Origin: Halostagnicola sp. A-GB9-2
GTDB taxonomy: Archaea > Halobacteriota > Halobacteria > Halobacteriales > Natrialbaceae
Assembly: GCF_030068615.1 (NCBI RefSeq)
Contig: NZ_JASJOC010000001.1
Location: 310,001-374,000, forward strand
Reading direction: 5' to 3'
DNA length: 64,000 nt
Made by a program: the position numbers and the translations under genes. Positions 34,277 to 43,956 of this stretch are shown here, piece after piece; positions within the stretch are counted from its first letter, which is position 1, and each line of letters starts with the position of its first letter. The notes beneath the pieces are model-generated. The model saw only the letters and a list, made by a program, of their open reading frames with translations. It was not told the DNA's origin and made no database searches.

Positions 34277-37033
34277 ATGACCAGCCACTACGATCACGCG
34301 CAGGTACAGGAGTTTTGGCAGTACGTTTGGGAGCGCGACGATGTCTACGAACTTCCCGAGAACGCCGCCGATCCGACCTACGTTCTCGGCATGTTTCCGT
34401 ACACGTCCGGGACCCTTCATATGGGCCACGTCCGGAACTACGCGATTACGGACGCGTACGCGAGATACCGCCGAATGAACGGCGACGACGTGTTACACCC
34501 GATGGGGTGGGACGCGTTCGGCCTGCCGGCCGAAAACGCCGCACACGAACGCGCGAGCGATCCGGAATCCTGGACGCAGGCGTGCATTCGCCGTATGCGC
34601 GAAGAGCTCGGGTCGATGGGCTTTGGCTACGACTGGTCTCGAGAGATTACGACCTGTGAGCCAGAATACTACCGCTGGAACCAGTGGCTGTTCAAGCGAC
34701 TCTACGAGGAGGGGCTCGTCGAGTACGAAGCCGCGTCGGTCAACTGGTGTCCCGACTGCGAAACCGTTCTCGCCGACGCGCAAGTCGAGGTTCGAGGCGA
34801 CGAAGAGTACGCAGACGACGAACACGAAACGCACGACGAGCGAACCCGCGTCTGCTGGCGGTGTGAAACGCCCGTCGGTCGTCGCGAACTCGACCAGTGG
34901 TTCTTTACGATCACCGACTATGCCGAGGAACTTCACGACGGCCTCGAGGATCTCGACGGATGGCCCGAGGGCGTCAGACAGATCCAGCGAAACTGGATCG
35001 GCAGGCAGGAGGGACAGCGGATTTCGTTCGAAGTCGACGGCGGAACTAGCGCCAGCGGCGAGGGCGACTACGGCGACGAATCCGGCATGGATGAGAGTCT
35101 GTCCGGCAGCGTCGATGTTTTCAGTACTCGCCCGGAGACCGTTTTCGGGGCGACATATCTGGCGCTTTCCCCGGGTCACGAGTTCGCTCGAGCGATCGCC
35201 GAAACCGACGAAACGGTCGCGGCGTACGTCGATGACGTTCGCGAACGAGAACCCGGCGAAGTCGGATACGACGGCGTGGAAACCGATCTGACCGCGATCA
35301 ATCCGCTCACGGGCGATGAGGTGCCGGTCTACGTCGCCGGCTACGTCCTGAAAGACGTCGGTACGGGGGCCGTCATGGGCGTTCCCGCGCACAACGAACG
35401 CGACCACGAGTTCGCACGGGAACACAACGTTACGATCGAGAGCGTGATCGTGCCCGACAGTAAGGAGACGGACGACGAGGACGGCACGAACGCCAAACCG
35501 TCGCTCTATACGGGAGAGGGAACGATCACCCACGACGGCGAGTACGAGGGCCTCGAGACGGAACTCGTCCGGGAACGACTGCCGGACGATTACGACGCCT
35601 TCGCCGAAGACGTGACCTACCGCCTTCGGGACTGGTTGATTTCCCGTCAGCGCTACTGGGGAACGCCGATTCCGGTTGTCCACTGTGAGGACTGCGGGCA
35701 CGTGCTCGTTCCGGACGAGGAGTTGCCCGTCGAACTGCCGGAGTTCGTTCGGACGACCGGCAATCCACTTGAGGCACAGGAGTCGTTCCTCGAGACGACG
35801 TGCCCGGACTGCGGTGGACCCGCCCGGCGAGAAACGGACACGATGGATACGTTCGTCGACTCCTCGTGGTACTTCCTGCGGTTTCTCTCGCCGGACATCG
35901 ACGACGCGCCGTTCGACGCCGAACTCGCGAACCAGTGGATGCCGATCGACTTCTACGTCGGCGGCGATGAACACGCGATCTTACACCTCCTGTACATCCG
36001 CTTTTTCACGCGGGCGCTCGCCGATATGGACATGCTCGAGATCCGAGAACCCGTCGAACGGCTCATCAGTCAGGGAACGGTGCTCTACGAGGGCGAAAAG
36101 ATGTCGAGCTCCAAGGGCAACGTCGTCGCTCCCCAGGAATACGGCGCAGAGACCACCAGACTGTTCGTGCTCGCGGCGGCCCATCCCGAGCAGGACTTCG
36201 AATGGACGGCAAACGACGTTCGGGGGGTATACGACCTTCAGCAATCGCTGTACGGGATGGCCACGGCGTTCATCGACGAAACGACCACCCGGATCGAACG
36301 AACGACTCACGACGAGTACGTCGATCGAGAAATCGATCGGACGATCGCCGCGGTAACCGACGAGTTCGAACGGTTTCGGTTCCACCGGGCGGTGACGGAG
36401 ATTCAGGGGCTGGTTCGATTGCTCCGACGATATCGAGCGTACAAGACGCCACAGGAAGCCGTCTATCGCCGGGGACTGTTGACCCTCGCAGCGCTGATCG
36501 CTCCGATGGCCCCTCACCTCGGTGAGGAGTTGTGGAACAAACTCCGCGGCGACGGTCTCGTCGTCGAAGCCGACTGGCCCGAACCCGAGAGCGACGTCAG
36601 TGACGCCCAGCGCGAGCGCCGTCTCATCGAGACGACGCTCGAGGACGTGCGGGACATCGTTGATGTCGCGGAGATCGAGGCTCCAGAGCAGATCGAGTTA
36701 GTCGTCGCCGAGCCCTGGAAGTATCGGGCCGCCGAAATCGTCGCCGCGGCGCCGATGGGGGAAAGCGACGAGGACGTAGTCGAGCGCGTGCTGGCCGACG
36801 ATGCGACCGAGATCGATCGGGACGCTGTTTCGACCTTCGTCTCCGACCTCGAAAAACGGCGCGGAGAGATTGATCCGATCACCGACGGCGAACAGGAACG
36901 CGTTCTCCTCGAGCGCTCGAGATGGTTGCTCGAGGACGAGTTCGGCGCAGGCGTGACGGTAACGCAGGCGAGGGAAGCGAGTAAGCTGGCCGAGAAAGCA
37001 AAACCCGGAAAACCAGCAATACACATCAGTTAA
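34277..37033 (+). CDS. leuS: Leucyl-tRNA synthetase, bacterial type
   Basis: Class I aminoacyl-tRNA synthetase charging tRNA-Leu; 918 residues from ATG 34277 (MTSHYDHAQ), chosen because a TATA-like ATGATATAG at 34231-34239 would give a short leader; GTG 34253 is an alternative. HIGH-type motif FPYTSGTLHMGHVRNY, DAFGLPAENAA, an editing domain with TGAVMGVPAHNERDHEFA and the KMSSSKGN loop are intact. These sequences follow the bacterial form of LeuRS and not the archaeal/eukaryotic form, implying transfer from bacteria. An acidic insertion follows the FEVDGG stretch (about 255-275). Confidence 0.96.
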   Translation: MTSHYDHAQVQEFWQYVWERDDVYELPENAADPTYVLGMFPYTSGTLHMGHVRNYAITDAYARYRRMNGDDVLHPMGWDAFGLPAENAAHERASDPESWTQACIRRMREELGSMGFGYDWSREITTCEPEYYRWNQWLFKRLYEEGLVEYEAASVNWCPDCETVLADAQVEVRGDEEYADDEHETHDERTRVCWRCETPVGRRELDQWFFTITDYAEELHDGLEDLDGWPEGVRQIQRNWIGRQEGQRISFEVDGGTSASGEGDYGDESGMDESLSGSVDVFSTRPETVFGATYLALSPGHEFARAIAETDETVAAYVDDVREREPGEVGYDGVETDLTAINPLTGDEVPVYVAGYVLKDVGTGAVMGVPAHNERDHEFAREHNVTIESVIVPDSKETDDEDGTNAKPSLYTGEGTITHDGEYEGLETELVRERLPDDYDAFAEDVTYRLRDWLISRQRYWGTPIPVVHCEDCGHVLVPDEELPVELPEFVRTTGNPLEAQESFLETTCPDCGGPARRETDTMDTFVDSSWYFLRFLSPDIDDAPFDAELANQWMPIDFYVGGDEHAILHLLYIRFFTRALADMDMLEIREPVERLISQGTVLYEGEKMSSSKGNVVAPQEYGAETTRLFVLAAAHPEQDFEWTANDVRGVYDLQQSLYGMATAFIDETTTRIERTTHDEYVDREIDRTIAAVTDEFERFRFHRAVTEIQGLVRLLRRYRAYKTPQEAVYRRGLLTLAALIAPMAPHLGEELWNKLRGDGLVVEADWPEPESDVSDAQRERRLIETTLEDVRDIVDVAEIEAPEQIELVVAEPWKYRAAEIVAAAPMGESDEDVVERVLADDATEIDRDAVSTFVSDLEKRRGEIDPITDGEQERVLLERSRWLLEDEFGAGVTVTQAREASKLAEKAKPGKPAIHIS

Positions 37034-37219
37034 CAAATGTTTGTATTCGTGGACGGTTTTTCATCGTGTCGATCTTAGTATATAGTTGTGGTCCGAAGTG
37101 AGTCAATGTCCGTATTAGCTAGCTATTTTCGTGTTTTCGAGGGTTTTCCGGTTATTGAACAAATCAATTTTAGAGAACAAATAAGACAGAAGGACAGTTT
37201 TATTTCATCGGATTGGGAA

Positions 37220-37504
37220 ATGTCTGACAGGATGGCGAACGGCGGAGACACGGTCGACACGTCGATTCGAACAGCAATGAGCCAGGCGGTCGTCGAAGCG
37301 GTTGCAAACGAAGAGGGAGTACCACCTGCGGAGTTATGCCCGCCGGAGTACGAGCCGTTACACACCGTTATCAATCCCGAGGCGCTCGACACGCTTTTCA
37401 CTCCGCGAAGTAACGGCTGTCCACGACCCGAGGGAACGGTTACGTTCACCTACTGTGGCTACGACATCACGATCGAAAGCGACAGAACCGTTCACCTCAG
37501 CTGA
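37220..37504 (+). CDS. HalOD1 output-domain protein
   Basis: 94-residue protein whose second half is the halobacterial output domain 1: AVANEEGVPPAELCPPEYEPLH, VTFTYCGYDITI and a terminal beta strand. The domain is common in haloarchaeal signalling proteins and stand-alone copies; ligand and target are unknown. ATG 37220 lies about 19 bases after TTTTATTT; ATG 37232, 31 bases away, is an equally good leaderless start. Monocistronic. Confidence 0.82.
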   Translation: MSDRMANGGDTVDTSIRTAMSQAVVEAVANEEGVPPAELCPPEYEPLHTVINPEALDTLFTPRSNGCPRPEGTVTFTYCGYDITIESDRTVHLS

Positions 37505-37632
37505 GGCGAACGCCGTGGCTCGTTCTCGATTCTTCCGGTTGATTCTATTTTAGGAGAGTTGCCTTCCGGTGTTCAGATAGCGTTGCTTCCGAAAAAGCAA
37601 GACAAATACCCGACCTATCCCAAGACTCAGCT

Positions 37633-38238
37633 ATGGCTACCGCGGACGCAAAACAACGGCTCCGAGAACGCCCCCTCGGGATGACGGCCTTCCTCTCGAT
37701 CATCGGCTACGCGCTGGTTATCGGGACGTTCGTCCTCGAGTTGCCGATCTATCCCGATCTGACCAACGCACAGGTGAACGCGTTCACACACGCTATCGCG
37801 GGCATCAATGCGGTAACGACGGTGTTTCTCGTTCTCGGGTGGTACTGGATTCGAGCGGGTGAGGTCGAGAAACACCGCCGCGCAATGGTCGGCGCGTTCG
37901 TGACGATTCTGCTCTTTTTGGTCGTTTACCTCATCCGTGTCGGCGGCGGCGGGACGAAGGAGTTCGTCGGCGGTGAGCTGGTTCGAAACGCCTACCTGCT
38001 CATGCTCGCGATCCACATTGTCCTCTCGATCGTCGCCGTTCCGGTCGTCCTCTACGCGTTGATCCTGGGCCTGACACACACCCCATCAGAGCTTCGGGAA
38101 ACGGCCCACGCTCGGGTCGGGCGCATTGCCGCGGGGTCGTGGATCCTCAGTCTTGTACTCGGGATCGTCACGTACCTCATGCTCAACCACATCTACGACT
38201 ACCAGTTCCCGTCAATGCTCGTCTCGGGCGGTTTCTAA
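37633..38238 (+). CDS. DUF420 membrane protein (CtaM-like)
   Basis: 201 residues with five or six helices. Conserved His residues lie in helices (FTHAIAGINAVTTVFLVLG; MLAIHIVLSIVAVP; LTHTPSELRETAHARVGR), the pattern of the DUF420 family, some members of which assist cytochrome oxidase maturation. A CtaA/CtaB fusion involved in heme modification lies 6 kb away, consistent with but not proof of such a role. Single-gene transcript with TATA-like AAATACC upstream. Confidence 0.88.
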   Translation: MATADAKQRLRERPLGMTAFLSIIGYALVIGTFVLELPIYPDLTNAQVNAFTHAIAGINAVTTVFLVLGWYWIRAGEVEKHRRAMVGAFVTILLFLVVYLIRVGGGGTKEFVGGELVRNAYLLMLAIHIVLSIVAVPVVLYALILGLTHTPSELRETAHARVGRIAAGSWILSLVLGIVTYLMLNHIYDYQFPSMLVSGGF

Positions 38239-38367
38239 CGCTCGGAAGCGACTCGGTCCCGGACGGTCTTTCTCCTTTCCCTCTCAAAGAGAAAATCGCT
38301 TGCCGGGGGCAGATATGTGCCTCAGCAGAAGATACGCTTATTCAGTGGGAAGGTCAACGAAGCGCAT

Positions 38368-38532
38368 ATGGCCGAAGACAAAACCGAAAGCGAACTCCGA
38401 AACACGACTGGATCGGGGATCGCCATCGGGGTTGCACTCGGAGTCGCACTCGGCGTCGTGATGGATGATCTGGCGCTGGGGATAGGAATCGGGGTGGCGA
38501 TCGGCGTCGCGCTCGAGACGACGTGGGGTTGA
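38368..38532 (+). CDS. Small glycine-zipper membrane protein
   Basis: 54 residues from ATG 38368. After 16 polar residues the rest is two glycine-zipper helices with repeated GIAIGVALGVALG-type spacing, typical of small membrane-inserted proteins in haloarchaea. The nearby ABC permease is convergent. Function unknown. Another in-frame ATG at 38317 would add 17 basic residues and is less likely. Confidence 0.72.
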   Translation: MAEDKTESELRNTTGSGIAIGVALGVALGVVMDDLALGIGIGVAIGVALETTWG

Positions 38533-38587
38533 GATCTTTCCCACGCTACAGTTGGGGCCCCTCTTTTTGCGCCTGAACCGTCCGTGT

Positions 38588-39361
38588 TTAATCCGTGCGC
38601 GGAATCGATCTGGCTCCAAGCACGAAGGTAACGACGGCGAGCACCGCAAGAATTCCGAGGTTTGCAAGAGCCGGATCCACGCCGAACACCGCCGGCGTCC
38701 CGGCGTCGGGGTAGGTCGCCGCACGAATCCCGCGGGAGAAGTACGTCAACGGCGAGAGGTTCACGAACGGCTCGAACCAGCCGGGAAGTTGCTCGAGCGC
38801 GATGAACGTCTCCGAAAGAAAGAGCAACGGCAGTCCGATCGCGTTGCTCGCGGCGACCGCGCCGTCCTGCGAATCGGTGTAACTGCCGAGCATAGCCCCG
38901 ATTCCGCAGAAACAGACGACCCCGACGAGGATGTAGGCCACGACCAGCGGAGAGAACACGATCTCCGCACCCGTCAGGGCGACGACGAGCACGAGGATCA
39001 ATAGGCTGGCAAGCGCGATGATAGCGGCGTTGACGACCGTTTGTCCAAGTAGCCACTCCCCTCGAGTCACCGGCGTCGTCGCGAGCTTTTCGAAGCGGTT
39101 GCCCTCGCGGTGTCGAGCAACTTCGCTTCCGAGCCTCGAGAACGGCGTGAACAGGACAACGACGGCCAGATAACCGGGAACGTAGTACGCTGCGGGTTCG
39201 GCGAACAGCCCGCCACCGGTAGGATCGGTCTGGATGAGCGCGCCGAAGATCGCGATCAGGATCACCGGGAAGAAAAACGTGAAGAAAACCGCGGTTCGTC
39301 GCCTGACGAACGACCGCCAGCCAGCGCTCGTTTGCGCGCGAACGCGCCCGAGTCGGCTCAT
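38588..39361 (-). CDS. ABC-2 type permease
   Basis: 257 residues, six helices, ABC-2 transporter family. Motifs include the amphipathic N-terminal helix, RHREGNRFEKLATTPVTRGEWLLGQ after helix 2 (cut here to FEKLATTPVTRGEWLLGQ) and LPLLFLSETFIALEQLPGWF before helix 5 with the usual short re-entrant loop FVNLSPLTYFSRGIR. It overlaps the ATPase gene by ATGA, forming a two-gene export system. Substrate unknown. Confidence 0.9.
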   Translation of the reverse strand: MSRLGRVRAQTSAGWRSFVRRRTAVFFTFFFPVILIAIFGALIQTDPTGGGLFAEPAAYYVPGYLAVVVLFTPFSRLGSEVARHREGNRFEKLATTPVTRGEWLLGQTVVNAAIIALASLLILVLVVALTGAEIVFSPLVVAYILVGVVCFCGIGAMLGSYTDSQDGAVAASNAIGLPLLFLSETFIALEQLPGWFEPFVNLSPLTYFSRGIRAATYPDAGTPAVFGVDPALANLGILAVLAVVTFVLGARSIPRTD

Positions 39362-40377
39362 TGGCTTCCCTCCGGGTTCGCTTCCTGCGTTCCCGTCGAA
39401 TCGGCCGTGGTCGACGCCTCGGCTCGAGCCGGCTCCACCCCGATCGACCGCCGATCCGTTTGCGCGCGTTCCTCACCGTCGGCGAGCTCGAGATATACCG
39501 TCTCCAGATCGGGTTCGGCCCACGAGATACTCGTGTACTCGAGCCCTTCGTCCTCGAGAACGTCGACGATAGGGCCGATATCCGCCGGCGAGACGTCCTC
39601 GAAAACGAGGGTGCCGTCTCGAGACTCGACTGCGTACTCGAGGGCGGAGAGGGTACCACTGCTGGCGACTTCGTCGAGAGTAGTTTCGGCGGTCGGTTCG
39701 ACGGTGAGGCGACTCGAGCCGCCGTGTTCTGCCACGAGCGCGGCCGGCGTTCCGGACGCGACGAGCGATCCGTCGGCGAGCAGGCCGACTCTGTCGGCGA
39801 GGCGTTCGGCTTCGGCCATGTCGTGCGTGGTCAGCACAACCGTCGTTCCACCCGCCGCGAGATCCTCGATCAGCCGCCAGACGGTCCGTCGCCCGGCCGG
39901 GTCGATCCCTGTCGTCGGTTCGTCCAGAAAGAGCACGTCGGGGTCGTTGACTAACGCGCTGCCGACGCAGACCCGGCGCTTCTGTCCGCCCGAGAGGTTT
40001 TCGTACCATGTGTCGCCGGCCTCGACCAGCCCCACGTCGGCGAGGACGGTCTCCGGATCGCGCGACTCGTCGTAGAGTCCGGCGTAGTACTCGAGCAGTT
40101 CTTGAGCGGTGAGTCGAGCGGGCGGAGAGAATTCTTGCGGGAGGACGCCGAGGCGGCTCCGGTCGACGGCCGTCGGCGACTCGTCCAACAGGTGTGCGGT
40201 TCCCGAGTTCGGAACCGTTGTTCCGGTCAGCGCCCGAACGAGCGTCGTCTTTCCGGCCCCGTTCGGTCCGATGAGGGCGAAGACCTCGCCGTCATCGACC
40301 GCCAGCGAAACCGACTCGAGGGCGACGGTCTCGCCGTAGGTCTTGTGGAGATCCGTCGCCTCGACTACGGCGTTCAT
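39358..40377 (-). CDS. ABC transporter ATP-binding protein
   Basis: 339 residues from ATG 40377 (MNAVVEATDLHKTYG). Walker A LIGPNGAGKTTL, signature NLSGGQKRRVCVG, Walker B DVLFLDEPTTGIDP and the switch His TTHDMAE are intact. A C-terminal accessory region (about 225-339) ends in a low-complexity tail. It is the first gene of the pair with the permease. Upstream in-frame codons are basic and unconserved and were rejected. Confidence 0.92.
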   Translation of the reverse strand: MNAVVEATDLHKTYGETVALESVSLAVDDGEVFALIGPNGAGKTTLVRALTGTTVPNSGTAHLLDESPTAVDRSRLGVLPQEFSPPARLTAQELLEYYAGLYDESRDPETVLADVGLVEAGDTWYENLSGGQKRRVCVGSALVNDPDVLFLDEPTTGIDPAGRRTVWRLIEDLAAGGTTVVLTTHDMAEAERLADRVGLLADGSLVASGTPAALVAEHGGSSRLTVEPTAETTLDEVASSGTLSALEYAVESRDGTLVFEDVSPADIGPIVDVLEDEGLEYTSISWAEPDLETVYLELADGEERAQTDRRSIGVEPARAEASTTADSTGTQEANPEGSQ

Positions 40378-40486
40378 ACGAGGCGATACCAACCCGTTCC
40401 GGGTAAGGTGTTCGATTCGATTCGATTGCTTGTTCCGCTGGTGCTCGATGTCCTTTGATGGCGACACTCGACCAAAACCGGTCGAA

Positions 40487-41632
40487 TCAGTCGAGTGATT
40501 GACCAGCTACGATCACGTCACCGATTTCGAATCGGGCACCGCCGTCAGGTCTCTCCAATAGCCTAATGCTCCATTCGTGAGCCATCACAACCCCAGAGAC
40601 GATCGACAGTCCGATTCCGATACCATCATCTCCCGTCGAATAGCCGGTTTCGAACACCGAGTCTCGCACGTCTCGTGGTATTCCCGGTCCATCGTCCTCT
40701 ACGTAGAATCCTGTCCCGTTCTCGAGGGAACCGACACGGACGGTGACATCGTTGCTCCCGTGTTCGACCGCGTTACGAAAGAGATTCTCGAATAGCCGTT
40801 TAACGCGGGCGGAAGCCCCACGGAAAGTGAGATCGTCCTCAACGACAAGGTTCGCATTCTGCGTTTCGACCGACTGCCAACAGGTTTGTACTAACTGCTG
40901 GAGCGTCAGCTCCGCCGTTTCGTCGATCTCCCTTCCCTGACGTGCCATCGTGAGTACGTCCGAAATAAGGTCATCCATTCGGTCAAGCCCGTCGGAGGCG
41001 ATTGCCAGGTGTTCGCTATCGCGAATCTCGCGTGCGAGCTCGATTCGTCCCTGTGCGACGTTGAGAGGATTGCGGAGGTCGTGTGAGAGGACGCTCGCGA
41101 ACTGTTCGACGTGCTCGAGTTTGTCGACCGTGCGCTGGTGTTTCAGTTCGTACTCGATCATTCGTGAAATGAGTTCGGCGAACGAGGTTTCTTCGGCCGT
41201 AAACGGCTCCTCTCGAGAAGTCTCCGAAACGAAACAGACCGTCCCGTAGGCTTCGTCGTCGATGCTGATCGTGGTACCGTGGTAGCAGTTCAACCCGTGG
41301 GTTTCGAAAGCCGGGTCATCGTCCCACCCCTGATTTGGGGCGTCATGCAATGCAATTGGGTCGTTCTGCGTGATGGTACGACGGCAATACGTCGTCTGAA
41401 GGTCGACAACGAGTCCTGGGGGAAAGCTCCCATCCGGAGGGTCCGTACTCACAATGGCCTTCCAGTAGTCGCTCTGCGGGTCGATTTTCGTCAGGTGACC
41501 GTTATCGACGTTCAGGTACTCTTCACCGATATCGAGGGCTCGTCGGGCTTTCTCTTCGAACGAGAGATCCGTTTTCATGACCTCGTAGAGATCGAAACGA
41601 GCCGCGTCGGGAGATGGGTATGCATGAGACAT
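40487..41632 (-). CDS. GAF-domain sensor histidine kinase
   Basis: 381 residues, no membrane segment. A GAF domain (about 15-160) with NCYHGTTISIDDEAYGTV is followed by a HisKA helix pair containing the phosphorylated His in FASVLSHDLRNPLNVA, then a HATPase domain with NLFRNAVEHG, EDDGPGIP and GIGIGLSIV. ATG 41632 was chosen because TATA-like CTTATAAATG (41668-41677) is about 40 bases upstream, whereas GTG 41653 would be too close to it. The response regulator is not adjacent. HisKA spacing and a truncated G2 box suggest the haloarchaeal type. Confidence 0.88.
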   Translation of the reverse strand: MSHAYPSPDAARFDLYEVMKTDLSFEEKARRALDIGEEYLNVDNGHLTKIDPQSDYWKAIVSTDPPDGSFPPGLVVDLQTTYCRRTITQNDPIALHDAPNQGWDDDPAFETHGLNCYHGTTISIDDEAYGTVCFVSETSREEPFTAEETSFAELISRMIEYELKHQRTVDKLEHVEQFASVLSHDLRNPLNVAQGRIELAREIRDSEHLAIASDGLDRMDDLISDVLTMARQGREIDETAELTLQQLVQTCWQSVETQNANLVVEDDLTFRGASARVKRLFENLFRNAVEHGSNDVTVRVGSLENGTGFYVEDDGPGIPRDVRDSVFETGYSTGDDGIGIGLSIVSGVVMAHEWSIRLLERPDGGARFEIGDVIVAGQSLD

Positions 41633-41780
41633 TCTTCTTGACGATTCGTACACAGATTAGAACTCATTTATAAGTACTGCCCGAGATCAACCAGATGAAC
41701 GAGGGAACAACGGTTTCCGCGGCACGACCTTTCCGTCGCAGGGCCAACCATCAGAAGCGCGTTCGTGATAGCACCTCGTC

Positions 41781-42737
41781 ATGGTCGAACTCGGATTCAC
41801 GCTCTCGAGCGAGGAATACGGCCCGAACGAACTCGTCGAGTACGGCGTCCGCGCGGAGGAGGTCGGCTTCGACTTTCTGTCCGTCTCCGATCACTTCCAT
41901 CCGTGGGTCTCCGCACAGGGCGAGTCGCCGTTCGTCTGGTCGGTTCTTGCGGGACTCGCGAGCCAGACCGACGAGATCGAGATTGGTGTCGGCGTCACCT
42001 GCCCGACGATCCGAATCCATCCGGTCAACGTCGCTCACGCGGTCGCGACGACGGACGTCATGGCCGACGGCCGGTTCACCTTCGGCGTCGGAACGGGAGA
42101 AAACTTAAACGAGCACGTGACGGGCGAGAAGTGGCCCGAACACGACGTTCGCCTCGAGATGCTCTCCGAGTCGATGGACCTGATGCGCGACCTCTGGGAC
42201 GGGGAGAACACGAGCCATCACGGCGAGTACTATACGGCAGAGAACGCTCGCCTCTACACGATACCCGAGGAAATTCCGGAGATCGTCGTCTCCGCGTTCG
42301 GCCCGCAGACGGCGAAGATGGCCGGCGAGGAGGGCGACGGCCTCTGGTGTTCGGGTCCGAAAGGGGAGGTCGTCGAGGCCTACGAGGACGCCGGCGGCGA
42401 GGGGCCGAAGTACACGCAACTTCACTGCTGTTACGCCGACAGCGAAGACGAGGCGATCGACACCGTCCACGAACTCTGGCCGAACGGGTTCATCCCCGGT
42501 GAACTCGGGCAAGAACTGCCGTCGCCAGCGCACTTCCAGCAGGCGGCGACGATGGTCGACCGCGAAGACGTCGCCGAAGGATCGACCGTAACCGACCCGG
42601 ATCCCCAAACCCACATCGACAGCATCGAGCAGGCGATCGACGCCGGCTACGACCACGTCTACGTCCACCAGATCGGCCCGGAACAGGGGAAGGCTCTCGA
42701 GTTCTACGAGGAGGAAGTGTTGCCGTCGTTTCAGTAG
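41781..42737 (+). CDS. F420-dependent LLM-class oxidoreductase
   Basis: 318-residue TIM-barrel enzyme of the luciferase-like, coenzyme F420-dependent family (resembling TIGR03557 and F420-dependent glucose-6-phosphate dehydrogenase). LSVSDHFHPWV, IEIGVGVTCPTIRIHP, FGVGTGENLNEH and VVSAFGPQTAKMAGE are characteristic. It would move hydride between F420 and an unknown alcohol or aldehyde. ATG 41781 follows a purine-rich stretch; no operon partner. Confidence 0.9.
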   Translation: MVELGFTLSSEEYGPNELVEYGVRAEEVGFDFLSVSDHFHPWVSAQGESPFVWSVLAGLASQTDEIEIGVGVTCPTIRIHPVNVAHAVATTDVMADGRFTFGVGTGENLNEHVTGEKWPEHDVRLEMLSESMDLMRDLWDGENTSHHGEYYTAENARLYTIPEEIPEIVVSAFGPQTAKMAGEEGDGLWCSGPKGEVVEAYEDAGGEGPKYTQLHCCYADSEDEAIDTVHELWPNGFIPGELGQELPSPAHFQQAATMVDREDVAEGSTVTDPDPQTHIDSIEQAIDAGYDHVYVHQIGPEQGKALEFYEEEVLPSFQ

Positions 42738-42786
42738 TGCGAACTCGTTTCGGTAGCGCGAACTCGTTTCCGTAGCGCGAGCTACT
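42735..42786 (+). repeat. 19-base tandem repeat, 2.7 copies
   Basis: Units GTAGTGCGAACTCGTTTCG (42735-42753) and GTAGCGCGAACTCGTTTCC (42754-42772), then a partial third GTAGCGCGAGCTAC. The first unit begins on the TAG stop codon of the LLM gene. It may arise by slippage; no function evident. Confidence 0.8.
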
Positions 42787-42879
42787 GGCGGCGACCCAGC
42801 TAGCCGGGATGACCACCGGTCGCCCCCGCACATTTCCGCTCCCCCATCCGTTTTAGCGCTCGCCGCCATACCGGGTGAT

Positions 42880-43881
42880 ATGGAGTACACAACGCTCGGG
42901 AACACGGGAACGACGGTCTCAAAGCTCTGTTACGGAACCTGGCGATTCGGACGGGAGACTGGCGGCGTGGTCGAAACCGAACGCTCGGAAGCCCACGATA
43001 TGCTCGACGCCTGCAGGGACAACGGGATCAACTTCATCGACACCGCGAACGTCTACGGCGATCCCGACGGCACGAGCGAGGAGTGGATCGGCGAGTGGCT
43101 CGAGAACCACTCCCGCGAGGACTACGTCATCGCCTCGAAGGTCTACTTCCCGTTCGACGGCTGGGGCGAACCCGGTCCGAACGACTCGGGGCTCGGACGT
43201 AAACACATTCGCGCCCAGATCGAGGGAACTCTCGACCGCCTGGGGACCGACTATCTCGACCTCTACTACATCCACCGCTGGGACGAGGACACGCCGATCC
43301 GAGAGACCCTCGAGACGCTGACTGATCTCGTCCGCGAAGGGAAGGTCAACTATCTCGGGGCCTCGAGCATGGCCGCCTGGCAACTCACGAAGGCGCTGTG
43401 GACCAGCGACGTCGAGGGACTCGAGCGCTTCGACGTCACCCAGCCGATGGTCAACGCAGCCCAGTACGACACCGTCTCGGACTACCTCGAGGTCTGTGCC
43501 GATCAGGACCTCGCTGTCTGTCCGTACTCACCACTCGGCGGCGGCTTCCTCACCGGCAAGTACGACCGAGCGGACGACGGGTCAGTCATCGCCCCCGACG
43601 GCTCGCGGGGTAGCCTCGATGACATGTTCGACGACTACTACGCCACCGAGCAGGCATGGGACGTCTTGGAGGCCGTCGAGGACGTGTCGGACGAAGTCGA
43701 TGCCACCCCGGCACAGGTCTCCCTGCGATGGCTCATGGATCAGTCCAAGTTCGACTGTGTCCCGATCGTCGGCGCGCGGACGCCCGACCAGCTCGAGGAA
43801 AACGTCGGTGCGGTCGAGGTCGAACTCACCGATGAACAGTTCGATCGGATCGACGGCGCTCGAGATGGAGCCGAGTCGTAA
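42880..43881 (+). CDS. Aldo/keto reductase
   Basis: 333-residue NADPH-type TIM-barrel reductase. The catalytic tetrad is visible as Asp and Tyr in FIDTANVYGD, Lys in VIASKVYFP and His in YYIHRWDED. Cofactor-binding ALSLR-like stretches are present as QVSLRWLMDQ and GARTPDQLEENVGA. A GTTTTAGC TATA-like box (42849-42856) is 27 bases upstream. Substrate unknown; members act on aldehydes, ketones and sugars. Confidence 0.93.
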   Translation: MEYTTLGNTGTTVSKLCYGTWRFGRETGGVVETERSEAHDMLDACRDNGINFIDTANVYGDPDGTSEEWIGEWLENHSREDYVIASKVYFPFDGWGEPGPNDSGLGRKHIRAQIEGTLDRLGTDYLDLYYIHRWDEDTPIRETLETLTDLVREGKVNYLGASSMAAWQLTKALWTSDVEGLERFDVTQPMVNAAQYDTVSDYLEVCADQDLAVCPYSPLGGGFLTGKYDRADDGSVIAPDGSRGSLDDMFDDYYATEQAWDVLEAVEDVSDEVDATPAQVSLRWLMDQSKFDCVPIVGARTPDQLEENVGAVEVELTDEQFDRIDGARDGAES

Positions 43882-43956
43882 CTCAGGCGCAACTGTTTCC
43901 TCCTCAGTGAGTCATCAGGTATCAGGGATGCCGGACAAACGGAACTGAACCGCACC

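Noticed and set aside
34493-35974. Minus-strand 493-codon reading inside leuS
   Set aside because: leuS carries HMGH and KMSSSKGN on the other strand; the antisense reading shows no domain.
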